NCBI RefSeq assembly: GCF_003583935.1
Contig: NZ_QYRN01000006.1
Location: forward strand, 186,001-250,000
Reading direction: 5' to 3'
DNA: 64,000 bases
Origin: Aureimonas flava
Lineage (GTDB): Bacteria > Pseudomonadota > Alphaproteobacteria > Rhizobiales > Rhizobiaceae
The notes under the pieces are model-generated. The model did no database searches. It was not told the origin of the DNA and saw only the letters and a list, made by a program, of their open reading frames with translations. This document shows, in pieces, positions 1 through 9,757 of this stretch. How positions within the stretch are numbered: position 1 is the stretch's first letter; the number at the start of each line of letters is the position of its first letter. A program made the position numbers and the translations under genes.

Positions 1-647
1 CGGCCGGGGGGCGGCTCGGTGCGCAGGAAGCCGCTGGCATAGGCGGCCGGGATGCCGCAGCCGCGAAGGCCGGCGATCATCATGTGGGAGAAATCCTGGC
101 AGACGCCGCGCCGCATGGCGAAGGTCTCCTCGACCCGTGTCGCCACCGACGAGACGCCGGCTTGGAAGCGGAACTCGGATCGGATGCGGCGGGCGAGGGC
201 CAGCAGCCCGAGGCCGATGGAAGAGGCCTCGTCCAGCGTCTGCGCCGCCCAGGCGGCGATCGCGGGCGAGGGGGCGACGAGCTGGCCGGCGCCGCCGAAG
301 TGGATCGGGCTGTCGCCCTCGCTGTCGCGCGTCTCGCCGGCGAGGCGCCGGACCACGGCGGGCGGCGGCGTCTCGACGAGGTTCGGCGTCGGTCGATCCA
401 CCCGAACGCGTGTCGTGAGGCCGACGCGCAGGGCGTCGTGGGCGCGGGGGATCAGGAGATGCGCGGTTCGGTTGCCGAAGAAGTCGTCCTCGCCCTGCAT
501 CTCGCCCGGCGACGGCTCGACGGCGAGGCGCCGCGACAGGACGCGTTGCCCGCGGTCCTCGCGCGGCTCGACGCGCAGGATATGGCGGGCGTCCTTTACG
601 AAGCTCGGATAGTGATAGGAGATCAGGAGACGGATGTCGTAGAGCAC
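1..647 (-). CDS. Transglutaminase-like protein, 3' end outside the window
   Basis: The frame opens with GTG (product reads MLYDIRLLISYHYP) 7 bases after the stop of the ATP-grasp/alpha-E gene and is still open at the window edge after 215 codons. The N-terminal strand pattern and the motif RRGVCQDFSHMM, with the likely nucleophile at Cys183, mark the bacterial transglutaminase-like fold. The His and Asp of the triad would lie beyond the edge. Proteins of this family accompany the circularly permuted ATP-grasp and alpha-E domains in many bacteria, and here this is the third gene of such an operon. Whether it is a protease, amidase or cross-linking enzyme is not known. The start could also be slightly further inside. 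Confidence 0.85.
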   Translation of the reverse strand, partial: MLYDIRLLISYHYPSFVKDARHILRVEPREDRGQRVLSRRLAVEPSPGEMQGEDDFFGNRTAHLLIPRAHDALRVGLTTRVRVDRPTPNLVETPPPAVVRRLAGETRDSEGDSPIHFGGAGQLVAPSPAIAAWAAQTLDEASSIGLGLLALARRIRSEFRFQAGVSSVATRVEETFAMRRGVCQDFSHMMIAGLRGCGIPAAYASGFLRTEPPPG

Positions 648-654
648 GGGGGGC

Positions 655-3039
655 CTATTCGCTGCCGAAACGCTCGATGGACCCTTCGGGCGCCACGGCG
701 AAGTAGCGTTCCGACAGGAGGTCGGAGATGTCGCGCAGGTCGGCCGCCACGCGGTACAGGAAGGCCGGCGTCACCTCGGCGGGAACGGCGGTCTCGAGCC
801 GGACGTTGAGGCGCGCGATCCGGCGCGCCGCGCTGTCGAGGCTTTCGCCTGCGTGGATGCCCGGCAGGTCCGCCATGGTGCGGCGGGCGGCGGCGACCTG
901 ATAGGCGACGGAGCGCGGGTTGAGAGGATCGAGGAGACATAGGTCGAGCACGCTCTCGGCCTGAAGTTCGACCGAGAAGCGGCGTCGGTAGGTGAGGCGG
1001 CTGTCGGTGAACTCCAGCAGCGCCTCGAAGACGCCTCCGCCGCCGGCCGCCAGGAATTCGGCGCAGGCCGAGGCGGTCGCCTCGCCGCGCTCGATCCGGC
1101 GTCCGCACTGAAGGAAGCGCCAGCCGGCGAACTGGTACATGTTCTCCTCGACCAGGCCCGAAAAGCCGGCAAGGCGCGTCAGGAGGCGGCCGGCCAGGGC
1201 CGCGTGGTCGGCATGCGCGCTGTCGCGGCGCGCCTCGTCCAGAAGCTCCACCACCTCGGCGAGGGCCCGCCAGGCGTCCGGCGAGAAGCGGTCGCGGATG
1301 CGCGAGGCGATGTCGAGCGCCGCGCGGGCGACGCGGTGCAGCCCGGCGAGCGGGGCGGCGGCCCCCACGCCGGAGCGCGTCAGGATCGCGCGGCGCGCGG
1401 CGTCCACCCCCGTCTCACGCTCCTCGCCGCCGCGTTCCAGCGCGGCGCGCCAGAGGCGGATCGCCACCTCCGTGCGCTCGGCGTTCCGCCCGAGCCAGAA
1501 CAGGTTGTCGGCCGCACGGGCCGGCAGCGATCCCGGGAGGCGGCGGCGGAACTCCCGGCCGGACGCCAGAAGCGTGATCGGCGCGTCCGGCTCGTCGCCC
1601 GGTATCCACACGTCCACCGATCGCCCGCCCGCCCCGATCGCCGGCATCGCGTCGCCGGGCGCGCGGGAAGCGCGGGCGAAGCCGCCCGGCATGACCTCCC
1701 AGCCGCCCGGCGCGCGGGCCAGGAACACCCGCAGCGTCACGGGGCGGGCCTCCAGACGGCCGTCGACGTCCAGGGGTGCGCAGGACAGGGGTGAGGCGCG
1801 GCGCGCCACGAGATGCACGGCCTGGTCCGGCACGGGCGGAAGCGCGATCTCGCCCGGCGCGCGCGCGGGCTGGCCCGGAAAGGCGGGGCCGATCTGCCAT
1901 CCACCGCCCGCGGCGGCCTCGGCGTGGCCGTCCGCATCGGCGCACCACAGGGTGTCCACCGAGCGCAGCGCCAGCGGCTCGCCGATCAGCCGCTCGGCCA
2001 TGGCCGCCTCGAAGGCCGCGAAGGCGGGCGTCTCCAGGATGCCGGAGCCCAGCGCGTTGACGAGTTCCAGCCGGCCGGCGCGCACGGCGCGCAGGAGGCC
2101 CGGCGTGCCGATGCGCGATTGCGAGAACAACTCCAGCGGATCGGCATAGTCCGCGTCGAGGCGCCGCCAGAGGACGCCCACCGGGCGCAAGCCGTCCACG
2201 GTGCGCAGCTTGGTCTCGTCGCCCTGCACCACCAGGTCGCCGCCTTCCAGGAGATGGAAGCCGAGATAGCGCGCGAGATAGGCGTGCTCGAAATAGGTCT
2301 CGTTGAACGGACCGGGCGTCAGCAGGCCGACGCGCGCCCCTTCCTGGTCGTTCAGCTCCTCCAGCGTCTCGCGGAAGCGCGCGAAGAACCCGGCCAGCCG
2401 GCGCACGTGGAGCTGGCGGGCGAGGTCGGGCAGGGCGCGGGACGTGGCGACGCGGTTCTCCAGGGCGAATCCGGCGCCGGATGGGGCCTGCGCCCGGTCT
2501 CCGAGGACTCGCCATGCGCCGTCCGGGCCGCGACCGAGATCCACCGCGATGAAGCGGATCAGCGGCCTGCCGGCAAGGCCCTGCCGGGCCAGCGGACGCA
2601 GGAACTCGGGGTTCTGGCCGAGCAGGCGACCGGGCAGGACGCCCTCCCGCACCAGTCGGCGCGCGCCGTAGAGATCGGCCAGCAGGCGTTCCAGGTAGCC
2701 CGCCCGCTGCACCAGCGCCGCCTCGAGCGAACGCCACTCCTCCGGGTCGATCACCAGCGGCGGGAAGCCGAGCGGCCAGAGCCGGGCGCCCCCGTCCTCG
2801 CCGGCCCGGTAGTAGACGCCGGCCTCGCGCAGATACTGCTCGGCCGCCCCGAAACGGGACGCGCGCTCGGCCTCCGAGAGGGCGCCGAGAGCGGCCAGCA
2901 CGGGACGGTAGACCGGGCGCACGCTGCCGTCGGGCGCGATCATCTCGTCGTATGCGCCGGCGACCGGCCGGCGCGACGGCAGGTCGCCGGGCGGGCTGCC
3001 CTGCGACTGCGACTGCCGTTGGGACGGGTCAGAGCGCAA
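655..3039 (-). CDS. Circularly permuted ATP-grasp (DUF404/407) fused to alpha-E domain (DUF403)
   Basis: A 794-residue protein of two families that are often separate genes. Residues 1 to about 490 resemble the circularly permuted type 2 ATP-grasp family (motifs [49 protein letters not shown]). From about residue 500 the sequence becomes the helical alpha-E domain, opening with [21 protein letters not shown]-grasp enzymes join a carboxylate to an amine, so a peptide ligase has been predicted for the family, but no substrate is established. Its start overlaps the end of the upstream transglutaminase/DUF2126 gene by 11 bases, which suggests translational coupling. Confidence 0.9.
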   Translation of the reverse strand: MRSDPSQRQSQSQGSPPGDLPSRRPVAGAYDEMIAPDGSVRPVYRPVLAALGALSEAERASRFGAAEQYLREAGVYYRAGEDGGARLWPLGFPPLVIDPEEWRSLEAALVQRAGYLERLLADLYGARRLVREGVLPGRLLGQNPEFLRPLARQGLAGRPLIRFIAVDLGRGPDGAWRVLGDRAQAPSGAGFALENRVATSRALPDLARQLHVRRLAGFFARFRETLEELNDQEGARVGLLTPGPFNETYFEHAYLARYLGFHLLEGGDLVVQGDETKLRTVDGLRPVGVLWRRLDADYADPLELFSQSRIGTPGLLRAVRAGRLELVNALGSGILETPAFAAFEAAMAERLIGEPLALRSVDTLWCADADGHAEAAAGGGWQIGPAFPGQPARAPGEIALPPVPDQAVHLVARRASPLSCAPLDVDGRLEARPVTLRVFLARAPGGWEVMPGGFARASRAPGDAMPAIGAGGRSVDVWIPGDEPDAPITLLASGREFRRRLPGSLPARAADNLFWLGRNAERTEVAIRLWRAALERGGEERETGVDAARRAILTRSGVGAAAPLAGLHRVARAALDIASRIRDRFSPDAWRALAEVVELLDEARRDSAHADHAALAGRLLTRLAGFSGLVEENMYQFAGWRFLQCGRRIERGEATASACAEFLAAGGGGVFEALLEFTDSRLTYRRRFSVELQAESVLDLCLLDPLNPRSVAYQVAAARRTMADLPGIHAGESLDSAARRIARLNVRLETAVPAEVTPAFLYRVAADLRDISDLLSERYFAVAPEGSIERFGSE

Positions 3040-6000
3040 GGAAGGCCGGCCGTCGAAGGTCGAGCGTGGTCGGGAAGCTCGGGTCGGCGATCTCGGCGGC
3101 CGGGCGGAAGGCGCCCGGCGTGTGGCCGATGTCCCCGAAGCGGGCGAGACGGCGCGCCTCCGCCTCGTAGGCGTTGACGGGGAAGGTGTCGTAGCTGCGC
3201 CCGCCCGGATGGGCGACGTGGTAGACGCAGCCGCCGAGCGAGCGTCCCGACCAGCGGTCGAAGATGTCGAAGGTCAAAGGCGCGTGGACCGGGATGGTGG
3301 GGTGAAGGCCCGAGGCGGGCTGCCAGGCCTTGAAGCGCACGCCGCCCACCGCCGAGCCCGCGTCCATGCCGGGCGCCAGCGGCACCGGACGGCGGTTGCA
3401 GGTCACGATGTGGCGGGCCGGGTCGAAGCCGGTCACCTTGACCTGAAGTCGCTCCACGGAGGAATCCACGAAGCGCACCGTGCCGCCGATCGCGCCCGTC
3501 TCGCCCATGACGTGCCAAGGCTCCAGGGCCTGGCGCAGCTCCAGCGAAACGCCGGCGCGCTCGACCTTGCCGCAGAACGGGAAGCGGAACTCCCACTGCG
3601 CCTCGAACCATTCGGAGCGCACGGGGTAGCCCTGGTCACCGAGCTCGGCCAGCACCGCCAGGAAGTCCTGCCAGATGAACTCGGGCAGCATGAACCGGTC
3701 GTGGAGCTGCGTGCCCCAGCGCGCGAAGCGGCCGGACAGCGGCCGGCGCCAGAAGGCCGCGATCATCGCGCGGATCAGGAGCTGCTGGGCGAGGCTCATG
3801 CGCGCGTCCGGCGGCATCTCGAAGCCCCGGAACTCCACAAGGCCGAGCCGGCCGGTCGGCCCGTCCGGCGAATACAGCTTGTCGATGCAGATTTCCGACC
3901 GGTGGGTGTTGCCCGTCACGTCCACCAGGAGGTTGCGGAACAGCCGGTCCACCAGCCAGGGCGGCGGCGGCGCGCCCTCGCCCGGGCCGGGCACCTGCGC
4001 CATGGCGATCTCCAGCTCGTAGAGCTGGTCGTGACGCGCCTCGTCGATGCGGGGCGCCTGGCTTGTGGGGCCGACGAACAGGCCGGAGAACAGGTAGGAC
4101 AGCGAAGGATGGCGCTGCCAGTGCAGCACCAGCGACTTCAGGAGGTCGGGTCGGCGCAGGAAGGGTGAATCGACCGGGGTCGCGCCGCCCACCACGACAT
4201 GGTTGCCGCCGCCGGTGCCGGCATGCCGGCCGTCCACCATGAACTTGTCGGTGCCGAGCCGCGACTGGCGGGCGGCCTCGTAGACCTCGGTGGTGATCTC
4301 GACCGCTTCCGCCCAGGACCGGGCGGGGTGGACGTTGACCTCGATCACGCCCGGATCGGGCGCGACGCGCACCACGTCGAGGCGCGGGTCGAAGGACGGC
4401 GGATAGCCCTCGATGCGCACCGGCTGGCCGAGCCGCGCTGCCGCGTCCTCCACGGCGGCCAGGAGGTCGAGATAGGCTTCCGCGGTTTCCAGCGGCGGCA
4501 TGAACACGTGGAGGATGCCCCCGCGCGGCTCCACCGCGAGGGCGGTGCGCACCGCGCCGCCGATCTCCGCCTCGGCGCCCGGCTCGGGCGGGGTCCAGGC
4601 GCGCGGGTCCGGCTTCTCGATCCGCTCCTGCGCCTGGCCGAGAGCCTCAGGTTCGGGCAGGGGCGGGAACGGCTGCTGCGGGTCGGCCGGATGGGTGTAG
4701 GGATAGCGGGTGGGCGGCAGGTGCGCGAGGGACGCCAGCGGCAGCCGATAGCCCATGGCGCTGTCGCCGGGCACCAGGAAGACCTGGCCGCGCCGCGTCG
4801 TCCAACGCTCCGACATCCAGCGCGAGGGCATGGCCTGCCAGGCCTGGACGGGCAGCACCACGCCCACCGGCCGCCCGAGGCCGCGATCGAACACCTTGGC
4901 GATGCGCGAGCGCTCCTCCGCGTCCTCGAGGCGCGAGTCGCCCGGCGTCACGTTCTCGGGCAGCTTCGCCTCGCGAGCGAGCCAATAGGACGGGTCCTCG
5001 AAGGTGCGCTGGGCGTTGTCCGGGTCCACCGCGAGCCGCTCGGCAACGTCCCGGACCAGCGTCTCGGCCGCCTCCACACTCGCCACGGCGGGCGGCGCCG
5101 CGTCGGAGGCGAGCAGGGCCGGGTCGCGCCAGATCGGCTTGCCGTCGCGGCGCCAGTAGATCGAATAGGTCCAGCGCGGCAGCGTCTCGCCCGGATACCA
5201 CTTGCCCTGGCCGTGATGCAGGAAGCCGCCCGGGGCGAAGCGCGCCTGGAGGCGACGCAGCAGGCCGTCGGCGAGACCCGCCTTCTGCGGCCCGGTGGCG
5301 TCGGCGTTCCACTCGCCGCTCTCGAAGTCGTCGATCGACACGAAGGTCGGCTCGCCGCCCATGGTGAGACGGACGTCCATGGAATCGAGATCGGCGTCCA
5401 CCTGGCGGCCGAGGGCGTCGAGCGCCTGCCAGCTCTCGTCCGAGAACGGCATGGACACGCGCGGCGCTTCCGACACGCGCGTCACCGCCATGTCGAAGTC
5501 GAACTCGACCTCGGCGGCGTCGACGCCGCCGACGATCGGCGCGGCGGAGCGGTAGTGCGGGGTGGCGGCGAGGGGCACGTGGCTTTCGCCGGTCATCAGG
5601 CCGGAGGTCGGGTCGAAGCCGATCCAGCCCGCGCCCGGCACGTAGACCTCGACCCAGGCATGCAGGTCGCAGAAGTCGTGAGCGGTGCCGGCCGGCCCGT
5701 CGAGCGCCACGATGTCGGGCTTGAGTTGGATCAGGTAGCCCGACACGAAGCGCGCGGCGAGGCCGAGATGGCGGCAGGCCTGCACCAGAAGCCAGGACGA
5801 GTCGCGGCAGGAGCCGGACGCCTTCTCCAGCGTCTGTTCCGGCGTCTGGACGCCCGGCTCCATGCGGATCGTGTAGTCGATCGCCGCTTCCACCTTGCGG
5901 TTCAGCGCCACCAGGAAGTCGATGCTGCGCGCCGGCGACCGGTCCACCCCGTGCAGGAAGGCCTGGAGCAGGGGCCCCGCCGGCTCGGCCTGCAGATAGG

Positions 6001-6346
6001 GCTTCAGGTCGACCGCCAGATCCTCGCCATAGGCGAAGGGATAGGTCTCGGCCGTCTCCTCCACGAAGAAGTCGAACGGGTTGTAGACCGTCATGTCGGC
6101 CAGGAGGTCGACCTCGATGCGCAGCTCGCGCGCCTTTTCGGGGAAGACGACCCGCGCCAGCCAGTTGCCGAACGGGTCCTGCTGCCAGTTGATGAAGTGC
6201 TCGGCCGGTTCGATCCGCAGCGCATAGGCGGGAACGCGGGTGCGCGAGTGCGGGGCGGGCCGAAGCCGGATCGTCTGGGGACCGAGGCTGACCGGCCTGT
6301 CGTATCGGTAATGGGTCAGGTGACGGAGCGCTGCGAGGATCGGCAT
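3029..6346 (-). CDS. Transglutaminase family protein with DUF2126 C-terminal region
   Basis: A 1105-residue protein, first gene of the leftward operon. Residues 1-290 form a transglutaminase-like domain with a complete candidate triad: Cys180 (SGSCRDSSW), His229 ([14 protein letters not shown]) and Asp245 (GFDPTSG). From about residue 300 it has the long DUF2126 region typical of this family, with motifs such as [24 protein letters not shown] and [15 protein letters not shown]. No signal peptide is visible, so it is probably cytosolic. Full length for the family. The neighbours suggest that it acts together with the ATP-grasp/alpha-E protein on a peptide or amide substrate; the biochemical role is unproven. 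Confidence 0.92.
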   Translation of the reverse strand: MPILAALRHLTHYRYDRPVSLGPQTIRLRPAPHSRTRVPAYALRIEPAEHFINWQQDPFGNWLARVVFPEKARELRIEVDLLADMTVYNPFDFFVEETAETYPFAYGEDLAVDLKPYLQAEPAGPLLQAFLHGVDRSPARSIDFLVALNRKVEAAIDYTIRMEPGVQTPEQTLEKASGSCRDSSWLLVQACRHLGLAARFVSGYLIQLKPDIVALDGPAGTAHDFCDLHAWVEVYVPGAGWIGFDPTSGLMTGESHVPLAATPHYRSAAPIVGGVDAAEVEFDFDMAVTRVSEAPRVSMPFSDESWQALDALGRQVDADLDSMDVRLTMGGEPTFVSIDDFESGEWNADATGPQKAGLADGLLRRLQARFAPGGFLHHGQGKWYPGETLPRWTYSIYWRRDGKPIWRDPALLASDAAPPAVASVEAAETLVRDVAERLAVDPDNAQRTFEDPSYWLAREAKLPENVTPGDSRLEDAEERSRIAKVFDRGLGRPVGVVLPVQAWQAMPSRWMSERWTTRRGQVFLVPGDSAMGYRLPLASLAHLPPTRYPYTHPADPQQPFPPLPEPEALGQAQERIEKPDPRAWTPPEPGAEAEIGGAVRTALAVEPRGGILHVFMPPLETAEAYLDLLAAVEDAAARLGQPVRIEGYPPSFDPRLDVVRVAPDPGVIEVNVHPARSWAEAVEITTEVYEAARQSRLGTDKFMVDGRHAGTGGGNHVVVGGATPVDSPFLRRPDLLKSLVLHWQRHPSLSYLFSGLFVGPTSQAPRIDEARHDQLYELEIAMAQVPGPGEGAPPPPWLVDRLFRNLLVDVTGNTHRSEICIDKLYSPDGPTGRLGLVEFRGFEMPPDARMSLAQQLLIRAMIAAFWRRPLSGRFARWGTQLHDRFMLPEFIWQDFLAVLAELGDQGYPVRSEWFEAQWEFRFPFCGKVERAGVSLELRQALEPWHVMGETGAIGGTVRFVDSSVERLQVKVTGFDPARHIVTCNRRPVPLAPGMDAGSAVGGVRFKAWQPASGLHPTIPVHAPLTFDIFDRWSGRSLGGCVYHVAHPGGRSYDTFPVNAYEAEARRLARFGDIGHTPGAFRPAAEIADPSFPTTLDLRRPAFLAL

Positions 6347-6468
6347 CGGTTCCCGGGCAAACAGTTGGACTCAAGGCGTTCGCAGTCTACGCGCAAAGGC
6401 CGGGACACTGGAACTGTTGCAATGCGGCAGCGAGCGATTTCGGCCGCGAAACGGGTGATTCGCCGGCG

Positions 6469-6493
6469 GGAACCCTTTGTGCGCGACCGAGTT
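6469..6493 (+). promoter_or_regulatory. Candidate sigma-EcfG promoter for the metallopeptidase gene
   Basis: GGAAC and AGTT are separated by 16 bases, about 50 bases before the metallopeptidase start. The alphaproteobacterial EcfG consensus is GGAAC-N16/17-CGTT, so this matches except for the first base of the -10 element. Two exact matches elsewhere in the window (before rpoH and before a DUF3309 gene) show that the sigma factor is probably present. This site is the weakest of the three. Confidence 0.4.
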
Positions 6494-6543
6494 ACCGCGC
6501 CGAACCCGCCCCCCCGGCCGGCGGTTACCGAGAGGGATTCCCG

Positions 6544-7695
6544 ATGAAGCTGTTCTCCTGTCCGTCCTGCGACCAAGTCGTCTTCTTCAACAACGTCCTG
6601 TGCGAGCGGTGCGGCCACGCGCTCGGCTACGAGCCGCGCTCCAACCGCGTTCTGGCTCTGGAGCCCACGGGTACGGACTTCGTCTCGGTCGGGCGCGGCA
6701 GCGACGGATCGCACTGGCGCTATTGCGACAACTACCAGTACGGCGTCTGCAACTGGCTCGTCCCCGCCGACAGCCCCGAGATCCTGTGCCTGGCGGACCG
6801 GCACAACCTGATGGTGCCCGACCTGTCGAACCCGGAGAACCAGGTGCTGTGGGGGAAGATGGAGGCGGCCAAGCACCGGCTGTTCTACACGCTGCTGCGC
6901 CTGCGGCTGCCGCTCTACACGCGCGACGAGCACCCGGAGGGCCTCGGCTTCCGTTTCCTGGCCGACGACCCTTCGAGCGGCGAGAAGGTGATGACCGGCC
7001 ACGACCAGGGCGTCATCACCGTGGCGCTGGCCGAGGCGGACGATTCCGAGCGCGAGGCGCGCCGCACCGCGATGGGCGAGCCGTACCGCACCCTGCTCGG
7101 CCATTTCCGCCACGAGGTCGGCCACTGGTACTGGGACATCCTGGTGCGCGACGGCGGGGCGCTGGACGCCTGCCGCGCGGTGTTCGGCGACGACAGCCGG
7201 GACTACGGCGAGGCGCTCCAAACGCACTATGCCAACGGCCCGAAGCCGAACTGGCAGGAGGAATACGTCTCCTCCTACGCTGCGGTGCATCCCTGGGAGG
7301 ACTTCGCCGAGACCTGGGCGCACTACCTCCACATCGTGGATTCGCTGGAGGTCGCCGGTTCCTGGGGCATGACCATCCATCCGCGTCTCGACCGCGACGG
7401 CATCCTCACCACCGATCTCGACTTCAAGGTCTTCGACGACGAGACCACGATCGAGCAGATCAACGAGGGATGGCTCGCCGTCAGCCAGGCGCTGAACTCG
7501 ATGAACCGCGCCATGGGACTGCAGGACCTCTATCCCTTCGTCCTGTCGCCGACCGTGGTGGGCAAGCTCGGCTTCATCCACGATCTCGTCCATGGCCGGA
7601 TCGGCAACGCCGCCCGCCCGGCCGAGCGGGCGGCCCCCGTCGTCCCGGCGGTGGCGGGCGCCGAGACGTCGGCCCAGCAGCCCGCCGCGGCCTGA
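6544..7695 (+). CDS. Zinc-ribbon putative zinc-dependent metallopeptidase (Peptidase_Mx type)
   Basis: A 383-residue protein. The N-terminus has a zinc ribbon with Cys6, Cys9, Cys20 and Cys23. The core motif HFRHEVGHWYWD supplies His190, Glu191 and His194 of an HExxH zinc protease site, and WEDFAETWAHYLHIVD downstream probably provides a further ligand. This is the uncharacterised family called putative zinc-binding metallopeptidase. It is divergent from the transglutaminase/ATP-grasp operon. The last 35 or so residues are Ala/Pro-rich and probably disordered. Substrate unknown; a link with the neighbouring operon is an inference from position. Confidence 0.88.
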   Translation: MKLFSCPSCDQVVFFNNVLCERCGHALGYEPRSNRVLALEPTGTDFVSVGRGSDGSHWRYCDNYQYGVCNWLVPADSPEILCLADRHNLMVPDLSNPENQVLWGKMEAAKHRLFYTLLRLRLPLYTRDEHPEGLGFRFLADDPSSGEKVMTGHDQGVITVALAEADDSEREARRTAMGEPYRTLLGHFRHEVGHWYWDILVRDGGALDACRAVFGDDSRDYGEALQTHYANGPKPNWQEEYVSSYAAVHPWEDFAETWAHYLHIVDSLEVAGSWGMTIHPRLDRDGILTTDLDFKVFDDETTIEQINEGWLAVSQALNSMNRAMGLQDLYPFVLSPTVVGKLGFIHDLVHGRIGNAARPAERAAPVVPAVAGAETSAQQPAAA

Positions 7696-7741
7696 GAGCG
7701 CCGGCGGGCGCCCGCCCGCCATGCCGCCCTGCAATAAACCG

Positions 7742-7763
7742 CCGTCCGGCCCCTGCCGGACGG
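7742..7763 (+). terminator. Hairpin after the metallopeptidase gene
   Basis: A perfect 9-bp stem (CCGTCCGGC / GCCGGACGG) with a 4-base loop, followed only by a short pyrimidine stretch (TTCTCCC). It is well placed to end the metallopeptidase transcript before treZ, but it lacks a proper T run. Confidence 0.45.
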
Positions 7764-7879
7764 TTCTCCCGCCCCACTTAACGCAACGACGCCGTGCCGG
7801 TGGCCCCTGTGTCTCCGGCACGCGCGAAGCGCGGGCGCGCGGCCGCCCGCTTCCGGCATCGGCACGAGGCATCCTGGGC

Positions 7880-9757
7880 ATGAGCGGCGGCGACACCTTC
7901 TCCTTCGATACGAGCTGGGGCGCGCGCTATGCGCCCGAGGGCAGCCGCTTCCGGCTGTGGGCACCCAGCGCCGGGAGCGTCGAGCTCGCCCTGGCCGAGG
8001 TCGACAGCAACGAGCCCGATCGCTACCACCCGCTCGCCCGCGCCGACGACGGCTGGTGGGAGGCGGTCGCGACCGACGTCGAGCCGGGCATGTCCTACGG
8101 CTTCCGCATCGACGGCGAGACGCTGGTGGCCGATCCTGCGGCCCGTGCCCAGGCCGGCGACGTCCACTGGATGTCGCGGCTCGTGGACCCGAACGCGCAC
8201 CAGTGGAGCGTCCCCGACTGGCAGGGGCGGCCCTGGCACGAATGCGTGTTCTACGAGTTGCATGTCGGGACCTTCACCGAGGAAGGGACCTTCGACGCCA
8301 TCATCCCGAAGCTCGACTATCTGCGCGACGTCGGCGTCACCGCGATCGAGCTTCTGCCCGTCGCCCAGTTCGGCGGCCAGCGCGGATGGGGCTACGACGG
8401 GGTGCTGCTCTACTGCCCGCACCAGTTCTACGGCGGGCCGGAGGGGCTGAAGCGCCTCGTGGACGCGGCGCACCAGCGCGGGCTGATGGTCTTCCTGGAC
8501 GTCGTCTACAACCACTTCGGTCCGGACGGGAACTACATCCCCGCCTATGTTCCGGAGTTCTTCCACGAGGAGATCTCGACGCCCTGGGGCGCCGCGATCG
8601 CCTACGACGAGAAGCCGGTGCGCGATTTCATGATCGAGAACGCGCTCTACTGGCTCACCGAATACCGCATCGACGGCCTGCGCCTCGACGCCATCGATTC
8701 CATCAAGGACACGACCGACACGCCCCTGGTGAAGGAACTCGCTGAGCGGGTGCGCGAGCAGTTCGTCGACCGCCACGTCCACATCACCACGGAGGACGAC
8801 CGCAACATCACCTGGCACATCGAGCGCGGCGCCGACGGCTCGGTGCCGCTGGTGTCGGGCGAGTGGAACGACGACTTCCACCACACCGCCCACGTGCTCG
8901 CCACCCACGAGCAGGAAGGCTACTACTCGGACTACGACCCGGCCAACACCGAGCAGATGGCGCGCTCCCTCGCCACCGGCTTCGTGTTCCAGGGGCAGAT
9001 GTCGCATCACCGCGACAGAAAGGTCGGGAACCCCTCCGGCCACCTGCCGCCCACCGCCTTCGTCAACTTCATTCAGAACCACGACCAGATCGGCAACCGC
9101 GCCTTCGGCGACCGGCTGCGCTCGCTGTCCTCGGCGCGCATCTACGACTGCGTCCAGGCGATCCTTCTCCTGTCGCCGCAGATCCCGCTGATGTTCCAGG
9201 GTGACGAGTTCGGCGACTGCAACTCGTTCTGCTTCTTCACCGACTTCGACGGCGAGCTGGCGAGCGCGGTGTCGCTCGGCCGGCGCAAGGAGTTCCGCAA
9301 GTTCGCCGCCTTCGAGGACGCGGAGGCGGCGGACGTCTTCCCCGATCCCAACAGCGAGCGCACCTTCGAGATCTCGCGCATCGACTGGGAGCTGGTAGTC
9401 CGCCCGATCCAGCGCCGGCGCCTGCAGGTGACCACCAAGCTGCTCGCGCAGCGCCGCGAGGTGCTCATGCCGCTGCTCGAAGGCGTGGGCGGCGGCTGCG
9501 GCCGGGCCTTCGCGGACGGGCGCTGCTTCGTGGTCTCGTGGGAGCTGCGACCCGGCCGCGTCTACCACCTCTTCGCCAACCTTTCCGACAGCGTGTGGAC
9601 CCTGCCCGAGGGTCTGCGCCTGGAAGAGGTCGCGCAGGCCGATCTGGTCTACGCCAACCACAAGACGGCGCACGAGAGCCTGGGCGCCGGGACGCTGCCG
9701 GGCATGACCGTCCTGTTCGCCCTGTCGGACGGCCAGCTCTTCCCGGGGGTGCGGTGA
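7880..9757 (+). CDS. treZ: Malto-oligosyltrehalose trehalohydrolase
   Basis: TreZ (GH13) releases trehalose from the maltooligosyl-trehalose made by TreY. The 625-residue product has an N-terminal CBM48-like domain (GSRFRLWAPSAGSVELAL) and an alpha-amylase barrel. The candidate catalytic residues are Asp270 (GLRLDAIDSI), Glu305 (TTEDDRN) and Asp402 (QNHDQIGN). The frame is open upstream, but the ATG giving MSGGDTFSFDTSWGARY is chosen because family homology begins there. It is the first gene of a tightly coupled treZ-malQ-treY operon; its stop overlaps the next start (TGATG). Confidence 0.93.
   Translation: MSGGDTFSFDTSWGARYAPEGSRFRLWAPSAGSVELALAEVDSNEPDRYHPLARADDGWWEAVATDVEPGMSYGFRIDGETLVADPAARAQAGDVHWMSRLVDPNAHQWSVPDWQGRPWHECVFYELHVGTFTEEGTFDAIIPKLDYLRDVGVTAIELLPVAQFGGQRGWGYDGVLLYCPHQFYGGPEGLKRLVDAAHQRGLMVFLDVVYNHFGPDGNYIPAYVPEFFHEEISTPWGAAIAYDEKPVRDFMIENALYWLTEYRIDGLRLDAIDSIKDTTDTPLVKELAERVREQFVDRHVHITTEDDRNITWHIERGADGSVPLVSGEWNDDFHHTAHVLATHEQEGYYSDYDPANTEQMARSLATGFVFQGQMSHHRDRKVGNPSGHLPPTAFVNFIQNHDQIGNRAFGDRLRSLSSARIYDCVQAILLLSPQIPLMFQGDEFGDCNSFCFFTDFDGELASAVSLGRRKEFRKFAAFEDAEAADVFPDPNSERTFEISRIDWELVVRPIQRRRLQVTTKLLAQRREVLMPLLEGVGGGCGRAFADGRCFVVSWELRPGRVYHLFANLSDSVWTLPEGLRLEEVAQADLVYANHKTAHESLGAGTLPGMTVLFALSDGQLFPGVR

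Noticed and set aside
4199-6547. A 782-codon forward open frame opposite the transglutaminase/DUF2126 gene
   Set aside because: Composition is that of an antisense shadow (His/Arg/Ala/Gly-rich), with no family pattern, and it would overlap the metallopeptidase start.
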